Shown: piece by piece, positions 1-7,951 of the stretch | Layout of the letters: each line of letters starts with the position of its first letter | Numbering within the stretch: the first letter of the stretch is position 1 | Assembly (NCBI GenBank): GCA_017451915.1 | Contig: JAFTNJ010000036.1 | Span: 1 to 41,810 of the forward strand | DNA: 41,810 bases | Direction of reading: 5' to 3' | Source: Clostridia bacterium | Lineage (GTDB): Bacteria > Bacillota > Clostridia > Oscillospirales > CAG-272 | Made by a program: the position numbers and the translations under genes | Notes under the pieces: model-generated | Told to the model about the DNA's origin: nothing | The model's input: the letters and a program-made list of their open reading frames with translations, nothing else | Database searches by the model: none

Positions 1-150
1 AACATAAGCCTTCTCCTGTGGGAGAAGGGGGACCACCGTAGGTGGTGGATGAGGAGTTACTTTAGAATTAGAACACCTCATCCGTCACTTGTCGCTTGCG
101 ACATATGACACCATTCCCCCGCTGGGGAAGGCTTACTGTTGTTTGCACTC
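1..150. repeat. Dispersed-type intergenic palindromic repeat
   Basis: No convincing gene. The segment is a string of short perfect hairpins: CCTTCTCC/GGAGAAGG (9-16/21-28), ACCACC/GGTGGT (32-37/41-46), GATGAGG/CCTCATC (48-54/76-82), then GTCGC/GCGAC and TTCCCC/GGGGAA further right. The words CCTCATCCGTC and a C-rich/G-rich hairpin near GGGGAAGGC resemble a repeat I recall as abundant between genes in Oscillospiraceae; that recognition is from memory. It is probably the right end of a longer element starting outside the window. Confidence 0.5.
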
Positions 151-171
151 TCGATTATGGAGGGGGAGTTT

Positions 172-269
172 GCTCAAAGCTTTTGCAAAGCAAAAGCCGG
201 CAGTTTGAGCCGCTGGCCAGTCCTATTGGGCTTTTAGCCCTTGTGCATACCACCCGTTTGACGGGTGGT
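172..269. repeat. Cluster of three nested or adjacent hairpins
   Basis: Outer arms GCTCAAA/TTTGAGC (172-178/204-210) enclose a perfect 8-bp hairpin GCTTTTGC-AAA-GCAAAAGC (179-197). This is followed by GGGCT/AGCCC (228-240) and a perfect 9-bp hairpin ACCACCCGT-TTG-ACGGGTGGT (249-269). The last hairpin lies 6 bp beyond the stop codon of the lipoprotein gene at 276 and could stop its transcript, but no clear T-run follows it on that strand. Confidence 0.5.
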
Positions 270-275
270 TGTGAT

Positions 276-869
276 TTATTTCCAATCGATCAAACGGTTT
301 ACTGCCTTAACGTCCACCGTGGTGGTAGAGGCGTAGTAGCCGCCCTGGAGGAGATGGTAAAAGAGAATGCCGTCGGGGTGCAAAAAGCACTCCAGAGAGG
401 GGGTCTCGGCATTCATCTCCAAAAACTGGATTTGGATGGTTCCCTCCGTGGTGATCTCCCCTTCATATTCCCCCACGGGAATGGGGGAGAACAGGATCTC
501 CGCGGAGAAGAGATAAGTCAGGAGCGGGGAGGTTTGCTCGTGAGTGGCCAGGGACTTTTCCTCGCCGCGGTAACAGTTGGTGCGCACTAAGCTCGTTGTG
601 CTCAGCTTGAGCGCGGCGTTATTGCTTTCCACGTAGCGCAGTATCAAGGCCTTTCCCGTGATTCCGGCGCGAATGGATTGCATTTCCTCGGGGACGGCCG
701 GGGAGACCTCCGAATACGCGGGAAGCAGGGTGTATTTTGCCGTAATATGATGAATGGATTCTTCCGAGGAGAGGGGCTCCAGGGGAGGGAGCAGAGAGAA
801 ACAGGAGGTGCAGAGCAGAGCGATCCCCAACAACAAAATGGGGAGCAGGAGCTTACGGTAGGGTTTCAT
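276..869 (-). CDS. Predicted lipoprotein, paralogue of the adjacent gene
   Basis: A 197-residue protein of unknown function. The N-terminus has two basic residues, a long hydrophobic stretch and a lipobox-like CTSC, so the mature protein would start at Cys23 and be anchored on the outer face of the membrane. After the Cys it reads FSLLPPLEP, nearly the same as FALLPPLDP in the upstream neighbour, and the two proteins have similar size and a similar acidic, beta-rich body. They look like a tandem duplication. AAAGGAG lies before the ATG. The gap to the upstream gene is 36 bp, so the two are probably cotranscribed. No catalytic motif is seen. Confidence 0.75.
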   Translation of the reverse strand: MKPYRKLLLPILLLGIALLCTSCFSLLPPLEPLSSEESIHHITAKYTLLPAYSEVSPAVPEEMQSIRAGITGKALILRYVESNNAALKLSTTSLVRTNCYRGEEKSLATHEQTSPLLTYLFSAEILFSPIPVGEYEGEITTEGTIQIQFLEMNAETPSLECFLHPDGILFYHLLQGGYYASTTTVDVKAVNRLIDWK

Positions 870-905
870 AAACGATTCTCCTTTGCAATAAGGTGGGGGA
901 ATGGA

Positions 906-1460
906 TCACCAGCCCAGCAGCCGATGTACGAGACGGGTGTTGACCGCCCCCTCGCGGGAGCGATAGTACACGCCCGAGGTGCTGCGAAAGATCAGGATCC
1001 CATTGCTGGTCAAAGAGAGCTCCAACAGCGGGTCGCGGATCTCTTGATTACCAAACAGGAGCAGAGTGAAAAAGCCGGTTTGAGGCTCCAGATCATTGAT
1101 ATCTGCCTCGGAGACCACATACATGGAAATGGGGCCGTTTGAAAAGAGGGCGGAAAAGATCTGCGAACAATCCGATTCCAAAAATGCTTGGTCCGCCGCG
1201 TGGGAGGCCTGCAGAGATTGGATCTGGGAGATGTCGGTCCCCCATTGGTTTTGGGTCTCGTCCACAAAGAGCAACCACTTGTCCCGAAGCTCCAAGCGCG
1301 GGGCAGTGAGGGCTTCCTCGGAGAGGGCGGGAGCGGTGGTACGAAGGGGATACAAATTCCCGTTCTCATCGGTGGGCGGAGGATCCAGGGGCGGGAGCAG
1401 AGCGAAACAAGAGGAAAGCATCAGGCAAAGCAACAAAAGGGAGAGTAAGCGTAGTTTCAT
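906..1460 (-). CDS. Predicted lipoprotein, first of a tandem pair
   Basis: A 184-residue protein with a type II signal peptide: a hydrophobic N-terminus and lipobox LSSC (Cys18). The mature start FALLPPLDPPPTDE matches the downstream paralogue. The remaining sequence contains LYPLRTTAPALSEEAL and ends in a short motif NTRLVHRLLGW, comparable to AVNRLIDWK at the end of the paralogue, so similarity covers both ends. AGGAGG precedes the ATG at good spacing. A promoter is visible about 45 bp upstream. The function is unknown and I recognise no Pfam domain. Confidence 0.75.
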   Translation of the reverse strand: MKLRLLSLLLLCLMLSSCFALLPPLDPPPTDENGNLYPLRTTAPALSEEALTAPRLELRDKWLLFVDETQNQWGTDISQIQSLQASHAADQAFLESDCSQIFSALFSNGPISMYVVSEADINDLEPQTGFFTLLLFGNQEIRDPLLELSLTSNGILIFRSTSGVYYRSREGAVNTRLVHRLLGW

Positions 1461-1501
1461 AGGATACCTCCTGGGAGATCATGGAATGGTCGGACGGATA
1501 C

Positions 1502-1530
1502 ATCATAGCACATTCGATGGCGGCAAGCAA
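1502..1530 (-). promoter_or_regulatory. Sigma-A promoter for the lipoprotein pair
   Basis: On the minus strand, TTGCTT (1525-1530) and TATGAT (1502-1507) are separated by exactly 17 bp and lie about 45 bp upstream of the 906-1460 gene. Confidence 0.6.
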
Positions 1531-1584
1531 GGGCTCTTGGGGAAAATTCAAATTTTATTCATCATTTTTGTAGGATATAACAAG

Positions 1585-1617
1585 GGGGAACCTCCCGCAC
1601 CCGGACGGAGGGTTCCC
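1585..1617 (-). terminator. Probable terminator of the his operon
   Basis: An inverted repeat (1585-1595/1607-1617, GGGGAACCTCC against GGAGGGTTCCC, one unpaired base) begins 11 bp after the hisIE stop. On the minus strand it is followed by CCCTTGTTATA, only moderately T-rich. Confidence 0.5.
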
Positions 1618-1628
1618 TCGTTCATAAC

Positions 1629-2279
1629 TTATTTCGTCATCTTTTCCTGCTTGACCTTGTGATCAATCACGTGACGGGAGGCCAGCTCCTTGTGGATGTC
1701 CTCCAGGGAGATGCCCATCTGGATCATGAGCACCATGGTATGGTAGGCGAGATCGGCGATCTCGTAGATGGTCTCCTTTTTGTCGTCTGCCTTGCCGGCA
1801 ATGATGACCTCGGTGCACTCCTCGCCCACCTTCTTCAGGATCTTGTCAATGCCCTTTTCAAAGAGGTAGGTGGTGTAGGAGCCCTCCTTCTTTTCGATCT
1901 TGCGTCCCTCGATCAGCTTCATCAGCCCCTCCAGGGAGAATTCGTGGAGCTCGTCGCTCTCCCATACGGGATTTTCAAAGCAGGAGGTGGTGCCAAGATG
2001 GCAGGCGGGGCCGTCGGGCTCTACCATAACCACAAGCGCATCCTTATCGCAATCGGCGGTGATGGAAACGATGTGCTGATAGTTTCCGCTGGTCTCGCCC
2101 TTAAGCCAGAGTTCCTGACGGGAGCGGCTCCAGAAGCAGGTCAACCCCTTTTCCATGGAGATCTGCAGGCTCTCCCGGTTCATGTACGCCAGGGTGAGCA
2201 CCTTTTTGGAGATGGCGTCCACCACAATGGCGGGGATCAGGCCTTTTTCGTCAAATTTCAGTTCGTCTATATTCAACAT
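1629..2279 (-). CDS. hisI: HisIE: phosphoribosyl-AMP cyclohydrolase / phosphoribosyl-ATP pyrophosphatase
   Basis: A bifunctional cytosolic enzyme for steps 2 and 3 of histidine synthesis: it hydrolyses PR-ATP to PR-AMP and then opens the adenine ring. Residues 1 to about 110 are the HisI domain (AYMN, FWSRSR, KGETSGN, the metal-site DCDKDAL, and GPACH...SCF). Residues from about 125 are the HisE domain ([31 protein letters not shown]). The length of 216 aa is normal for the fusion. It is the last gene of the his operon, 22 bp after hisF, with AAAGGA before the ATG and a terminator-like hairpin beyond the stop. Confidence 0.97.
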   Translation of the reverse strand: MLNIDELKFDEKGLIPAIVVDAISKKVLTLAYMNRESLQISMEKGLTCFWSRSRQELWLKGETSGNYQHIVSITADCDKDALVVMVEPDGPACHLGTTSCFENPVWESDELHEFSLEGLMKLIEGRKIEKKEGSYTTYLFEKGIDKILKKVGEECTEVIIAGKADDKKETIYEIADLAYHTMVLMIQMGISLEDIHKELASRHVIDHKVKQEKMTK

Positions 2280-2301
2280 GATGGTTCTATCCTTTCAAAA
2301 A

Positions 2302-3060
2302 TCAAATGCGCATGGGAATGCCTTGGCTTTTCAGCTCTTTTTTCAGGTCGCTGATCTTGACCTCTCCAAAATGGAAGATCGAGGCCGCCAGACCCGCGTC
2401 CACCTTGGGAAGGGTCCGGAAGAGGGTGGTGAAGTGGTCGATGCAGCCCGCGCCGCCCGAGGCGATGACGGGTACCGACACGGCGTTGCAGACCGCGTCC
2501 AGCATTTCCAGATCAAAGCCTTTCTTTACGCCGTCGGTGTCAATGGAGTTGACCACGATCTCCCCCGCGCCGGAATCCACGCCGCGCCGGATCCATTCAA
2601 TAGCCTCCATGCCGGTGTTTTCCCGTCCGCCCTTGGCAAAGACGCGGAAGACGCCGTCCACACGCTTGACGTCCACCGAGAGCACCACGCATTGGTCGCC
2701 GTAGCGTTTGGCGGCTTCTCCAATGAGGGAGGGATTGCGAATGGCACCCGAGTTGACGCTGACCTTGTCGGCACCGCACTTGAGCACGCGGTCAAAATCC
2801 TCCACCGTGTTGATGCCGCCGCCCACCGTCAGGGGAATAAAGACGGTTCTTGCGGCTTCGCAGAGGATGTCGGTAAAGAGCTGACGCCCTTCGGCGGACG
2901 CCGTGATGTCGTAAAACACCAGCTCGTCCGCGCCGTTGTCGCTGTAGAATTTGGCCAACTCCACGGGAGAGGAGACGTCGGAAAGCCCTAAGAAATTAAC
3001 CCCCTTGACCACCCGTCCGTTTTTGACGTCCAGGCAGGGAATGATGCGTTTGGTAATCAT
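2302..3060 (-). CDS. hisF: HisF: imidazole glycerol phosphate synthase, cyclase subunit
   Basis: A (beta/alpha)8-barrel subunit that, with HisH, converts PRFAR and ammonia into imidazole glycerol phosphate and AICAR. The two catalytic aspartates are present: Asp11 in IIPCLDVKNGRVVKG and Asp130 in VVLSVDVKR. Phosphate-binding TVGGGI and IASGGAG loops are also intact. At 252 aa it is full length. The start overlaps the hisA stop by 4 bp (ATGA), which implies translational coupling. Confidence 0.98.
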   Translation of the reverse strand: MITKRIIPCLDVKNGRVVKGVNFLGLSDVSSPVELAKFYSDNGADELVFYDITASAEGRQLFTDILCEAARTVFIPLTVGGGINTVEDFDRVLKCGADKVSVNSGAIRNPSLIGEAAKRYGDQCVVLSVDVKRVDGVFRVFAKGGRENTGMEAIEWIRRGVDSGAGEIVVNSIDTDGVKKGFDLEMLDAVCNAVSVPVIASGGAGCIDHFTTLFRTLPKVDAGLAASIFHFGEVKISDLKKELKSQGIPMRI

Positions 3061-3770
3061 TTTGCCACCTCGATTGCACGGGGGAGATCGATGGCTCCCG
3101 TGTAGTAGGCCTTACCGATGATGGCCCCGTAAAGGTCAAGCTTTGCCAGCTTTTCCACGTCCTCCAAAGAGGAAACACCACCCGAGGCGATGATCTGCAG
3201 GTCAAATCGCTTGGAAAGCTCCTGATAGAGGGCGTGATTGGTTCCCATCATGGCACCGTCCTTGGAGATGTCGGTGCAAATGACGGTGCGAACCCCCATT
3301 TTTTGCAGCTTTTCGCAGAAGGGAATGGCGTCCAGCTCCGAGGCCACGGTCCAGCCCTTGATAGCCACCTTGCCGTCCTTGATGTCCACCCCCACGGCGA
3401 TCTTTTCCCCGTAGGTGTTGAGAGCTTCCTTCAAGAAGCTTTCATCGGTCACGGCGGCGGTCCCCAGGATTACACGGCTCACGCCGGCCTCCAGATAGGT
3501 TTTGACGGTCTCCATACTGCGGATGCCGCCACCCACCTCGGCAGAAAGTCCCGAGGCCGAGACGATCTTTTTCACGGTTTCCAAATTGGGCGTCTCTCCG
3601 GTTTTTGCTCCCTCCAGGTCGACCAGATGGATCCATTTGGCACCTGCTTTGGCAAACTCCAGGGCGATCTCCTCGGGATGCTCGCTGTAAACCGTCATTT
3701 GGGCGTAGTCACCGCGCAAGAGGCGCACGGCCTTACCCTCGTACAGGTCGATTGCGGGAAAGATCAGCAT
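3057..3770 (-). CDS. hisA: HisA: ProFAR isomerase
   Basis: Phosphoribosylformimino-5-aminoimidazole carboxamide ribotide isomerase, step 4 of histidine synthesis, a half-barrel-duplicated TIM barrel homologous to HisF. Asp8 (FPAIDLYEGKAVRL) and Asp129 (VGVDIKDGKVAIKGW) are the expected acid/base pair. VGGGIRS and IASGGVSS are the two phosphate loops. The length is 237 aa. It overlaps hisH by 7 bp upstream and hisF by 4 bp downstream. Confidence 0.98.
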   Translation of the reverse strand: MLIFPAIDLYEGKAVRLLRGDYAQMTVYSEHPEEIALEFAKAGAKWIHLVDLEGAKTGETPNLETVKKIVSASGLSAEVGGGIRSMETVKTYLEAGVSRVILGTAAVTDESFLKEALNTYGEKIAVGVDIKDGKVAIKGWTVASELDAIPFCEKLQKMGVRTVICTDISKDGAMMGTNHALYQELSKRFDLQIIASGGVSSLEDVEKLAKLDLYGAIIGKAYYTGAIDLPRAIEVAK

Positions 3771-4393
3771 AGGGAAGATTCCTCCGTTTCACAAAAGGCT
3801 CGCAGAATGTCAAGGCCGACACCACCGCTCTTTTCGGGGTGGAACTGACAGCCAAACACGTTGTTTTTTGCCACGGCGGCGGTGAGAGGCGCGCCGTATT
3901 CGGCGGTTGCCACAACTGCGTCACGGCAGTTGGTGGCGTAAAAGGAATGGACAAAATAGACGTGATCGCCCTCCTGCAGATAGCGGAAGAGGGGACAGTC
4001 GGTCTTTTCAAAATGCAGGGCGTTCCAGCCGATATGGGGGATCTTGTAATCCGCGGGGATCACGTCCGCGATGGGACGGATCTCGCCTTCGATGAGTCCA
4101 AGACCCTCATGCTCGCCGTATTCAAAGCTTTTTTCAAACAGCAGCTGCATACCAAGGCAGATGCCAAGGAGGGGCTTGCCGCCTTTGGCTTCTTCCTTGA
4201 TAAAATCGGCCAAGCCGCTCTTTTGCAGCTTTTCCGCCGCGTCCCCAAAGGCACCCACGCCGGGGAGCAGGATGCGATCGGCTTTCTTCAGCTCCTTTGG
4301 ATCGGCACTTACAAAGGCGTCGGCCCCAATGGCAACCAAGGAGGAGCGGAGGGAAAAGAGATTTCCCACGCCGTAATCAACGATACCAACCAT
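3764..4393 (-). CDS. hisH: HisH: imidazole glycerol phosphate synthase, glutaminase subunit
   Basis: A class I glutamine amidotransferase of 209 aa that supplies ammonia to HisF. The nucleophile is Cys79 in GICLGMQLLFE; the His-Glu pair is in CQFHPEKSG. An oxyanion-loop PGVGAFGD is also present. The start shares one base with the hisB stop (TAATG). Its place directly before hisA and hisF matches the channelled HisH-HisF complex. Confidence 0.97.
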   Translation of the reverse strand: MVGIVDYGVGNLFSLRSSLVAIGADAFVSADPKELKKADRILLPGVGAFGDAAEKLQKSGLADFIKEEAKGGKPLLGICLGMQLLFEKSFEYGEHEGLGLIEGEIRPIADVIPADYKIPHIGWNALHFEKTDCPLFRYLQEGDHVYFVHSFYATNCRDAVVATAEYGAPLTAAVAKNNVFGCQFHPEKSGGVGLDILRAFCETEESSLC

Positions 4394-4980
4394 TAGAGAA
4401 CCCCCTTCGTGGAGGGAATTTCATTGGCAAACTCCTTGTCAATAGCCACGGCGGCGCGCAACGCTCTTGCCACCGATTTGAAGGCCCCCTCAATGATGTG
4501 GTGGGAGTTTTCGCCTGCCAGCTGCCGGAGGTGCAGCGTGCATTCGGCCTGTCTCGTGAAGGCAAGCCAAAACTCCTCAACCAGCTCGGTGTCAAAGGTG
4601 CCAACCTTTTCGGTGGGAATCTTCAGATCAAAGCGCAGATAGGATCTGCCCGAAAGGTCGACGGCCGAGAGGATCAGGGTCTCGTCCATGGGCAGCATCA
4701 TGGAGCCGTAGCGGCAAATGCCCTTCTTGTCCCCCAGGGCCTCGGCAAAGGCCTGACCGAGGACGATGCCAATATCCTCCACCGTGTGGTGGTCGTCCAC
4801 GTAGGTGTCGCCCTTGCAGGTAAGGGTCAGATCGAATCTGCCGTGGCGGGCGAACAGAGTGAGCATATGGTCGAGGAATCCGCATCCGCTGTCGATCTGG
4901 GATGCACCCGTACCGTCCAGATGGAGGGTCAGGGCAATGTCGGTTTCCGCCGTGCGGCGATTGATGGTAGAAGTTCTCAT
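4393..4980 (-). CDS. hisB: HisB: imidazoleglycerol-phosphate dehydratase
   Basis: The monofunctional dehydratase (195 aa) of step 6. Metal-binding histidine motifs of the duplicated fold are visible: CGFLDHML, DDHHTVEDIGI and NSHHIIEGAFKS. No fused histidinol-phosphatase domain is present, unlike enterobacterial HisB. The start overlaps the hisC stop by 4 bp. Confidence 0.97.
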   Translation of the reverse strand: MRTSTINRRTAETDIALTLHLDGTGASQIDSGCGFLDHMLTLFARHGRFDLTLTCKGDTYVDDHHTVEDIGIVLGQAFAEALGDKKGICRYGSMMLPMDETLILSAVDLSGRSYLRFDLKIPTEKVGTFDTELVEEFWLAFTRQAECTLHLRQLAGENSHHIIEGAFKSVARALRAAVAIDKEFANEIPSTKGVL

Positions 4981-6041
4981 GCTTGTTCCTCCAAAATAGC
5001 TTGGATCGTTTGAATCAGAGTTTGCATTTGCTCCCGGGTACCAACGGTGATGCGGTTGTAGGAAGAAATGCGAGGTGTGTTAAAATGACGGACTAAGATA
5101 CCGCGCCGCTTCAGCTCCAAATAGAGGGCTTCGCCGTCCAGATCGGGATGCTTGGCAAAGAGAAAGTTGGTTTTGGAATTGGTCATTTCAAAGCCCAATT
5201 TCTTCAATTCCGCGGCGGTCTTTTCCCGGTTTTCTATGATCGTTTTGCAGTTTGCGGCGGTGTAATCGGGGTCACAGAGGGTTCCGTATCCTGCCGCCAG
5301 GGTCATGGAATTGACGTTGTAGGGGTTGGTGGAATACTTGATGGCATTGAGATCCGCGATCAGAGCCTTGCATCCCACGCCAAAGCCAAGACGCGCGCCC
5401 GCCATGGAGCGGGACTTGGAAAAGGTCTGGGTCACCAGGAGGTTGTCGTATTTCTTGATGAGCGGCACACAGCTCTCGCCGCCAAAGTCTACGTAGGCCT
5501 CGTCAATGACCACCACATTGTTGGGATTCTTTTGAAGAATCTCCTCAATCTGATCTCGCGAGAGGGCAATGCCTGTGGGGGCGTTGGGATTGGCAATGAA
5601 GATGGTGCTGTTCAAGCCGAAATAATCGCCGGTGTCAATGGTGAAATCTTCTTTGAGAGGAATGATCTTATAGGGAAGATTGTTGATCTGCGCGAAGACC
5701 GAATAAAAGCCGTAGGTGATGTCGGCAAAGGCGGCAGGGGTGTGATCGTCGCAGAATGCCATAAAGGCGAAATTGAGGATCTCGTCCGAGCCGTTGGTGA
5801 GAAGGACCTCGTCGGGGTCTACATCAAGCGTCTTTGCCAGCGCATGGGTGGTCATCTTGCAGGTGGGATCGGAGTAGAGCTGAAGGGAGGCCGCGGCTTT
5901 GGCCGCCGCTTCCTGTGCCTTGCCCGAGGGCGGGAAGGGGGACTCGTTGGTGTTGAGCTTGATATATTGCATCTCCTTGGGCTGTTCCCCGGGAGTGTAG
6001 GGCTTCAAACTGCTATATTTGGGACTGAAAAAGCGACTCAT
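4977..6041 (-). CDS. hisC: HisC: histidinol-phosphate aminotransferase
   Basis: A fold-type I PLP enzyme of 354 aa that transaminates imidazole acetol phosphate with glutamate. Motifs in order: LNTNESPFPP near the N-terminus, LTNGSDEIL, NPNAPTG, VVIDEAYVDF, and the PLP-lysine segment TFSKSRSMAGARLGFG. The C-terminal VRHFNTPRISSYNRITVGT is the usual substrate-binding end. It overlaps hisD and hisB by 4 bp each. Confidence 0.97.
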   Translation of the reverse strand: MSRFFSPKYSSLKPYTPGEQPKEMQYIKLNTNESPFPPSGKAQEAAAKAAASLQLYSDPTCKMTTHALAKTLDVDPDEVLLTNGSDEILNFAFMAFCDDHTPAAFADITYGFYSVFAQINNLPYKIIPLKEDFTIDTGDYFGLNSTIFIANPNAPTGIALSRDQIEEILQKNPNNVVVIDEAYVDFGGESCVPLIKKYDNLLVTQTFSKSRSMAGARLGFGVGCKALIADLNAIKYSTNPYNVNSMTLAAGYGTLCDPDYTAANCKTIIENREKTAAELKKLGFEMTNSKTNFLFAKHPDLDGEALYLELKRRGILVRHFNTPRISSYNRITVGTREQMQTLIQTIQAILEEQA

Positions 6042-7321
6042 TGTTCTTCGTCCTCCAAACGCACCGTAGCACTCTTGGCATGGGCGGTCAAGCCCTCCTT
6101 GGTGGCAAAGAAGGCCACGTCGTTGGCCACGCGCTTCAAGGCGTCCTTGGTGTAATAGGTGTACTGGGTCTTCTTGATAAAATCGTCCACCGAGAGGGGA
6201 CTGGAGAATTTGGCCGTGCCGCTGGTGGGCAGGGTGTGATTGGGACCCGCAAAGTAGTCGCCCAGAGCCTCGGGACAGTTGCGACCCATAAAGATGGATC
6301 CCGCGTGGCGGATGGCGTCCAGGTAATCAAAGGGATTGTCTACGCAGAGCTCCAGATGCTCGGGAGCCAGCTCGTTGGCAATGTCGATGGCAACGTCGAG
6401 GGTGGGAGCCACAATGATCTTGCCGTTGTCGTCGATGGAGGCGCGGGCGATCTCGGCACGTTCCAGCAGCGGGATCTGACGCTCCAGCTCGGCCTGCACT
6501 GCCAGAGCCAGGTCTTGGGAATCGGTTACCAGGACCGCGCTGGCCATTTTATCGTGCTCGGCCTGGGAGAGCAGATCCGCCGCCACGTGACGGGGATTGG
6601 TCTTGCCGTCGGCCACGATGAGGATCTCGCTGGGACCCGCGATCATGTCGATGGAAACCACCCCAAAGACCTGCTTTTTGGCCTCGGCCACAAAGGCGTT
6701 GCCGGGACCTACGATCTTGTCTACCTTGGGAACGCTCTCGGTTCCGTACGCCAGCGCGGCTACCGCCTGTGCTCCGCCCAGCTTAAAGATGCGGTCAATG
6801 CCGGCGATCTTGGCGGCGGCCAGGATCACGGGATTGATCTTGCCCTCCTTGTTGGGGGGAGAGACCATAACCACCTCGCGGCAGCCCGCGATCTTGGCGG
6901 GAATGGCGTCCATGAGCACCGTGGAGGGATAGGCTGCCGTGCCGCCGGGAACGTAAAGTCCCGCACGGTCCACGGGAATGATCTTTTGTCCTACCACAAC
7001 CCCGTTTTCGTTGTTAATGATAAAGCTGTTGCGCACCTGCTTTTCGTGGAAGGCGCGAATGTTTTTGGCGGCCTTCTCCAAAATCTCCAAAAACTTGGGC
7101 TCCACCGCCGCCACGGCCTCGTCGATCTCCTCGGGGGTGACCGCCAGGGAGGTCAGCGTGGCACGGTCGAATTTTTCGCAATATTCGTAAAGCGCCGCGT
7201 CGCCCTTTGCACGGACGTTGGCAATGATCTCGCTTACCGTTTGCTCCACGTTGATCTTGGGCTCGGTGCGGGCAAAGATCCGGCTGTTGGGTACTTCGCC
7301 GTAGGTTAAAATCTGAATCAT
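6038..7321 (-). CDS. hisD: HisD: histidinol dehydrogenase
   Basis: A zinc-dependent enzyme (427 aa) that oxidises histidinol to histidine in two NAD-dependent steps. Recognisable segments are YVPGGTAAYPS, VGPGNAFVAEAKK, DMIAGPSEILIVAD, the metal-ligand LLSQAEHDK, the catalytic APEHLEL, and GPNHTLPTSGTAKF. Length and motifs are complete. It starts 3 bp after the hisG stop and overlaps hisC by 4 bp. Confidence 0.98.
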   Translation of the reverse strand: MIQILTYGEVPNSRIFARTEPKINVEQTVSEIIANVRAKGDAALYEYCEKFDRATLTSLAVTPEEIDEAVAAVEPKFLEILEKAAKNIRAFHEKQVRNSFIINNENGVVVGQKIIPVDRAGLYVPGGTAAYPSTVLMDAIPAKIAGCREVVMVSPPNKEGKINPVILAAAKIAGIDRIFKLGGAQAVAALAYGTESVPKVDKIVGPGNAFVAEAKKQVFGVVSIDMIAGPSEILIVADGKTNPRHVAADLLSQAEHDKMASAVLVTDSQDLALAVQAELERQIPLLERAEIARASIDDNGKIIVAPTLDVAIDIANELAPEHLELCVDNPFDYLDAIRHAGSIFMGRNCPEALGDYFAGPNHTLPTSGTAKFSSPLSVDDFIKKTQYTYYTKDALKRVANDVAFFATKEGLTAHAKSATVRLEDEEQ

Positions 7322-7324
7322 GGG

Positions 7325-7951
7325 TTATCCTTCCTGCAGTTGCTCTGCAATGCTTTTTACAAGGGCTTCGATGGGCTCGCTCTTAAATTTAAAGCTTGCC
7401 TTGTTGGCAATGAGGCGAGCACTGATGGGAACAATGGTTTCAAACACCTCCAGATTGTTCTCCTTGAGGGTGGTGCCGGTCTCCACAATGTCCACGATGA
7501 CGTCCGAGAGCCCCAGAATGGGGGCCAGCTCGATGGAGCCGTTGAGGTGAATGATGTCGATCTCCCGTCCCAGGGAGGCGTAATAGGTGCTGGCGATGTT
7601 GGAGAATTTGGTGGCTACCTTGAGGGTGCGGCGAGGATCGTCCCGGAAGCCACGGGGGGCGGCCACGGCCATGCGGCAGTTTCCGGTTTTGAGGTCCAAA
7701 AGCTCGTAGATGTCGGGCTTGTATTCCAGCAGAATATCCTTGCCGGCCACGCCAATGTCGGCGGCACCGCGCGCCACGTAAATGGCTACGTCCGAGGGCT
7801 TGGCCCAAAAGTAGCGGACGCCACAGTCCTCGTTCTCAAAAATCAGCTTGCGGTTGTTCTCCTTAATGGAGGGGCACTCAAAGCCAGCCTTTTCAAACAT
7901 GGCGTAGACCTTTTCCCCAAGACGTCCCTTGGGCAGGGCGATATTAAGCAT
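7325..7951 (-). CDS. hisG: HisG: ATP phosphoribosyltransferase, short form
   Basis: The first committed step: ATP plus PRPP gives PR-ATP. About 208 aa; it lacks the C-terminal ACT-like regulatory domain of long HisG, so it depends on HisZ, encoded just upstream. Motifs are IALPKGRLGEKV, ADIGVAGKDILLE and the PRPP loop DIVETGTTLKENNLEV. I place the start at the ATG at 7951 because it overlaps the hisZ stop (ATGCTTAA) as coupled genes do. A TTG three codons upstream (7960) is an alternative and in fact sits at a better distance from a GAGG sequence. Confidence 0.96.
   Translation of the reverse strand: MLNIALPKGRLGEKVYAMFEKAGFECPSIKENNRKLIFENEDCGVRYFWAKPSDVAIYVARGAADIGVAGKDILLEYKPDIYELLDLKTGNCRMAVAAPRGFRDDPRRTLKVATKFSNIASTYYASLGREIDIIHLNGSIELAPILGLSDVIVDIVETGTTLKENNLEVFETIVPISARLIANKASFKFKSEPIEALVKSIAEQLQEG

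Noticed and set aside
6041..7309. A 422-codon open frame opposite hisD, and similar long frames opposite proS (20442-22145), gapA (16098-17231) and other genes
   Set aside because: They are antisense shadows of clearly recognised genes, with low-complexity Gly/His/Val-rich translations and no ribosome sites of their own.
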